A stretch of DNA of 6,342 nt, taken from contig JASHUC010000045.1 in the NCBI GenBank assembly GCA_030040235.1, positions 1 through 6,342 on the forward strand. The letters run 5' to 3'. Source of the stretch: Gammaproteobacteria bacterium. Its GTDB lineage: Bacteria > Pseudomonadota > Gammaproteobacteria > Steroidobacterales > Steroidobacteraceae. The translations under genes were made by a program, and so were the position numbers. Shown here piece after piece: positions 5,974 to 6,342 of this stretch (position 1 is the stretch's first letter; each line of letters opens with the position of its first letter). The notes below the pieces were generated by a model. That model ran no database searches and was not told the origin of the DNA. It saw only the letters and a list, made by a program, of their open reading frames with translations.

Positions 5974-6342
5974 CGCCGCGCGGCTCGCATGAGCGCTTGC
6001 ATCTCGCGGACCGCGGCCGGAAGTCCGGCGAATACTGCACGCGCGACGATGGCATGCCCGATGTTGAGCTCGACGATCTCGGCGATGGCGGCGACGGGCT
6101 GCACGTTCTGATAGTTGAGGCCGTGCCCGGCGTGCACCTCGAGCCCGAGACCGGCGGCGAGCCGCGCCGCGGTGCGCAGCCGGTCGAGCTCCATGGCTCG
6201 GGTGGGATCGGCGGCATCCGCATAAGCTCCGGTGTGCAGCTCGACGGCGAGCGCGCCGCTCGCCGCGGCCGCCTCGACCTGGTGCGGCTCGGGATCGACG
6301 AACAGCGTCACCCGGATGCCCGCACCCGCGAGGACGGCCGTC
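5970..6342 (-). CDS. pdxJ: Pyridoxine 5'-phosphate synthase PdxJ, C-terminal half (5' end outside window)
   Basis: PdxJ condenses 1-deoxy-D-xylulose 5-phosphate with 3-amino-2-oxopropyl phosphate to make pyridoxine 5'-phosphate, the last ring-forming step of the DXP-dependent vitamin B6 pathway. About 123 C-terminal residues of a roughly 240-residue TIM-barrel enzyme are present, and the frame stays open to the window edge. Recognisable stretches are [26 protein letters not shown] with the conserved Glu, [12 protein letters not shown] (phosphate-binding loop and active-site His), and [17 protein letters not shown] near the C-terminus. The GTG at 6311 that begins VTLFVDP is internal to the family fold and not the true start. 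Its stop overlaps the acpS ATG as ATGA. Upstream genes and the operon promoter lie beyond the window. Confidence 0.96.
   Translation of the reverse strand, partial: TAVLAGAGIRVTLFVDPEPHQVEAAAASGALAVELHTGAYADAADPTRAMELDRLRTAARLAAGLGLEVHAGHGLNYQNVQPVAAIAEIVELNIGHAIVARAVFAGLPAAVREMQALMRAARR

Noticed and set aside
1..6342. Defence system, toxin-antitoxin pair, CRISPR array, insertion sequence or tRNA
   Set aside because: Both strands are accounted for by housekeeping genes with small gaps; no repeat array, terminal inverted repeats, transposase or cloverleaf was found.

Overview
This is a 6.3 kb piece of an ordinary bacterial chromosome, very GC-rich, almost fully coding, with no RNA gene, mobile element, CRISPR array or phage trace that I can see. 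Gene content and order point to a high-GC gammaproteobacterium: mfd followed by a CsiV-family gene, with nagZ nearby, is a gammaproteobacterial arrangement, and pdxJ-acpS is the usual enterobacterial/gammaproteobacterial pair. The exact lineage (for example a Xanthomonadales- or Steroidobacter-like group) is a guess.

Layout. The left part is read rightwards: the 3' end of mfd (transcription-repair coupling factor), a 60-base gap with a possible extended -10 promoter, then a csiV-like gene for an exported protein. The rest is read leftwards as one compact block in transcription order: pdxJ (5' end outside the window), acpS, a DEDDy 3'-5' exonuclease of the PolB-exo2 family, rlmD, nagZ, and a PAS/GGDEF signalling protein. 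Four of the junctions are short: pdxJ/acpS, exonuclease/rlmD and nagZ/signalling gene overlap by 4 bases (ATGA, TTGA, ATGA), and rlmD/nagZ are 33 bases apart, so the six genes are probably one operon. The two transcription units converge on a 43-base gap near 1400-1441.

Functionally the block is mixed housekeeping: vitamin B6 synthesis (PdxJ), acyl-carrier-protein activation (AcpS), 23S rRNA methylation (RlmD), nucleic-acid trimming (exonuclease) and peptidoglycan recycling (NagZ). CsiV on the facing unit is also tied to peptidoglycan in Vibrio, so envelope functions sit on both sides of the convergent junction.

The most interesting item is the last gene of the operon. Its sensor domain looks like a LOV-type PAS domain but has Leu where the photoactive Cys should be, and its GGDEF domain has GGGTF in place of the catalytic signature while keeping an intact RxxD inhibitory-site motif at the right spacing. 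It reads best as a c-di-GMP receptor rather than a synthase, translationally coupled to nagZ. I see no other sign of a novel system.
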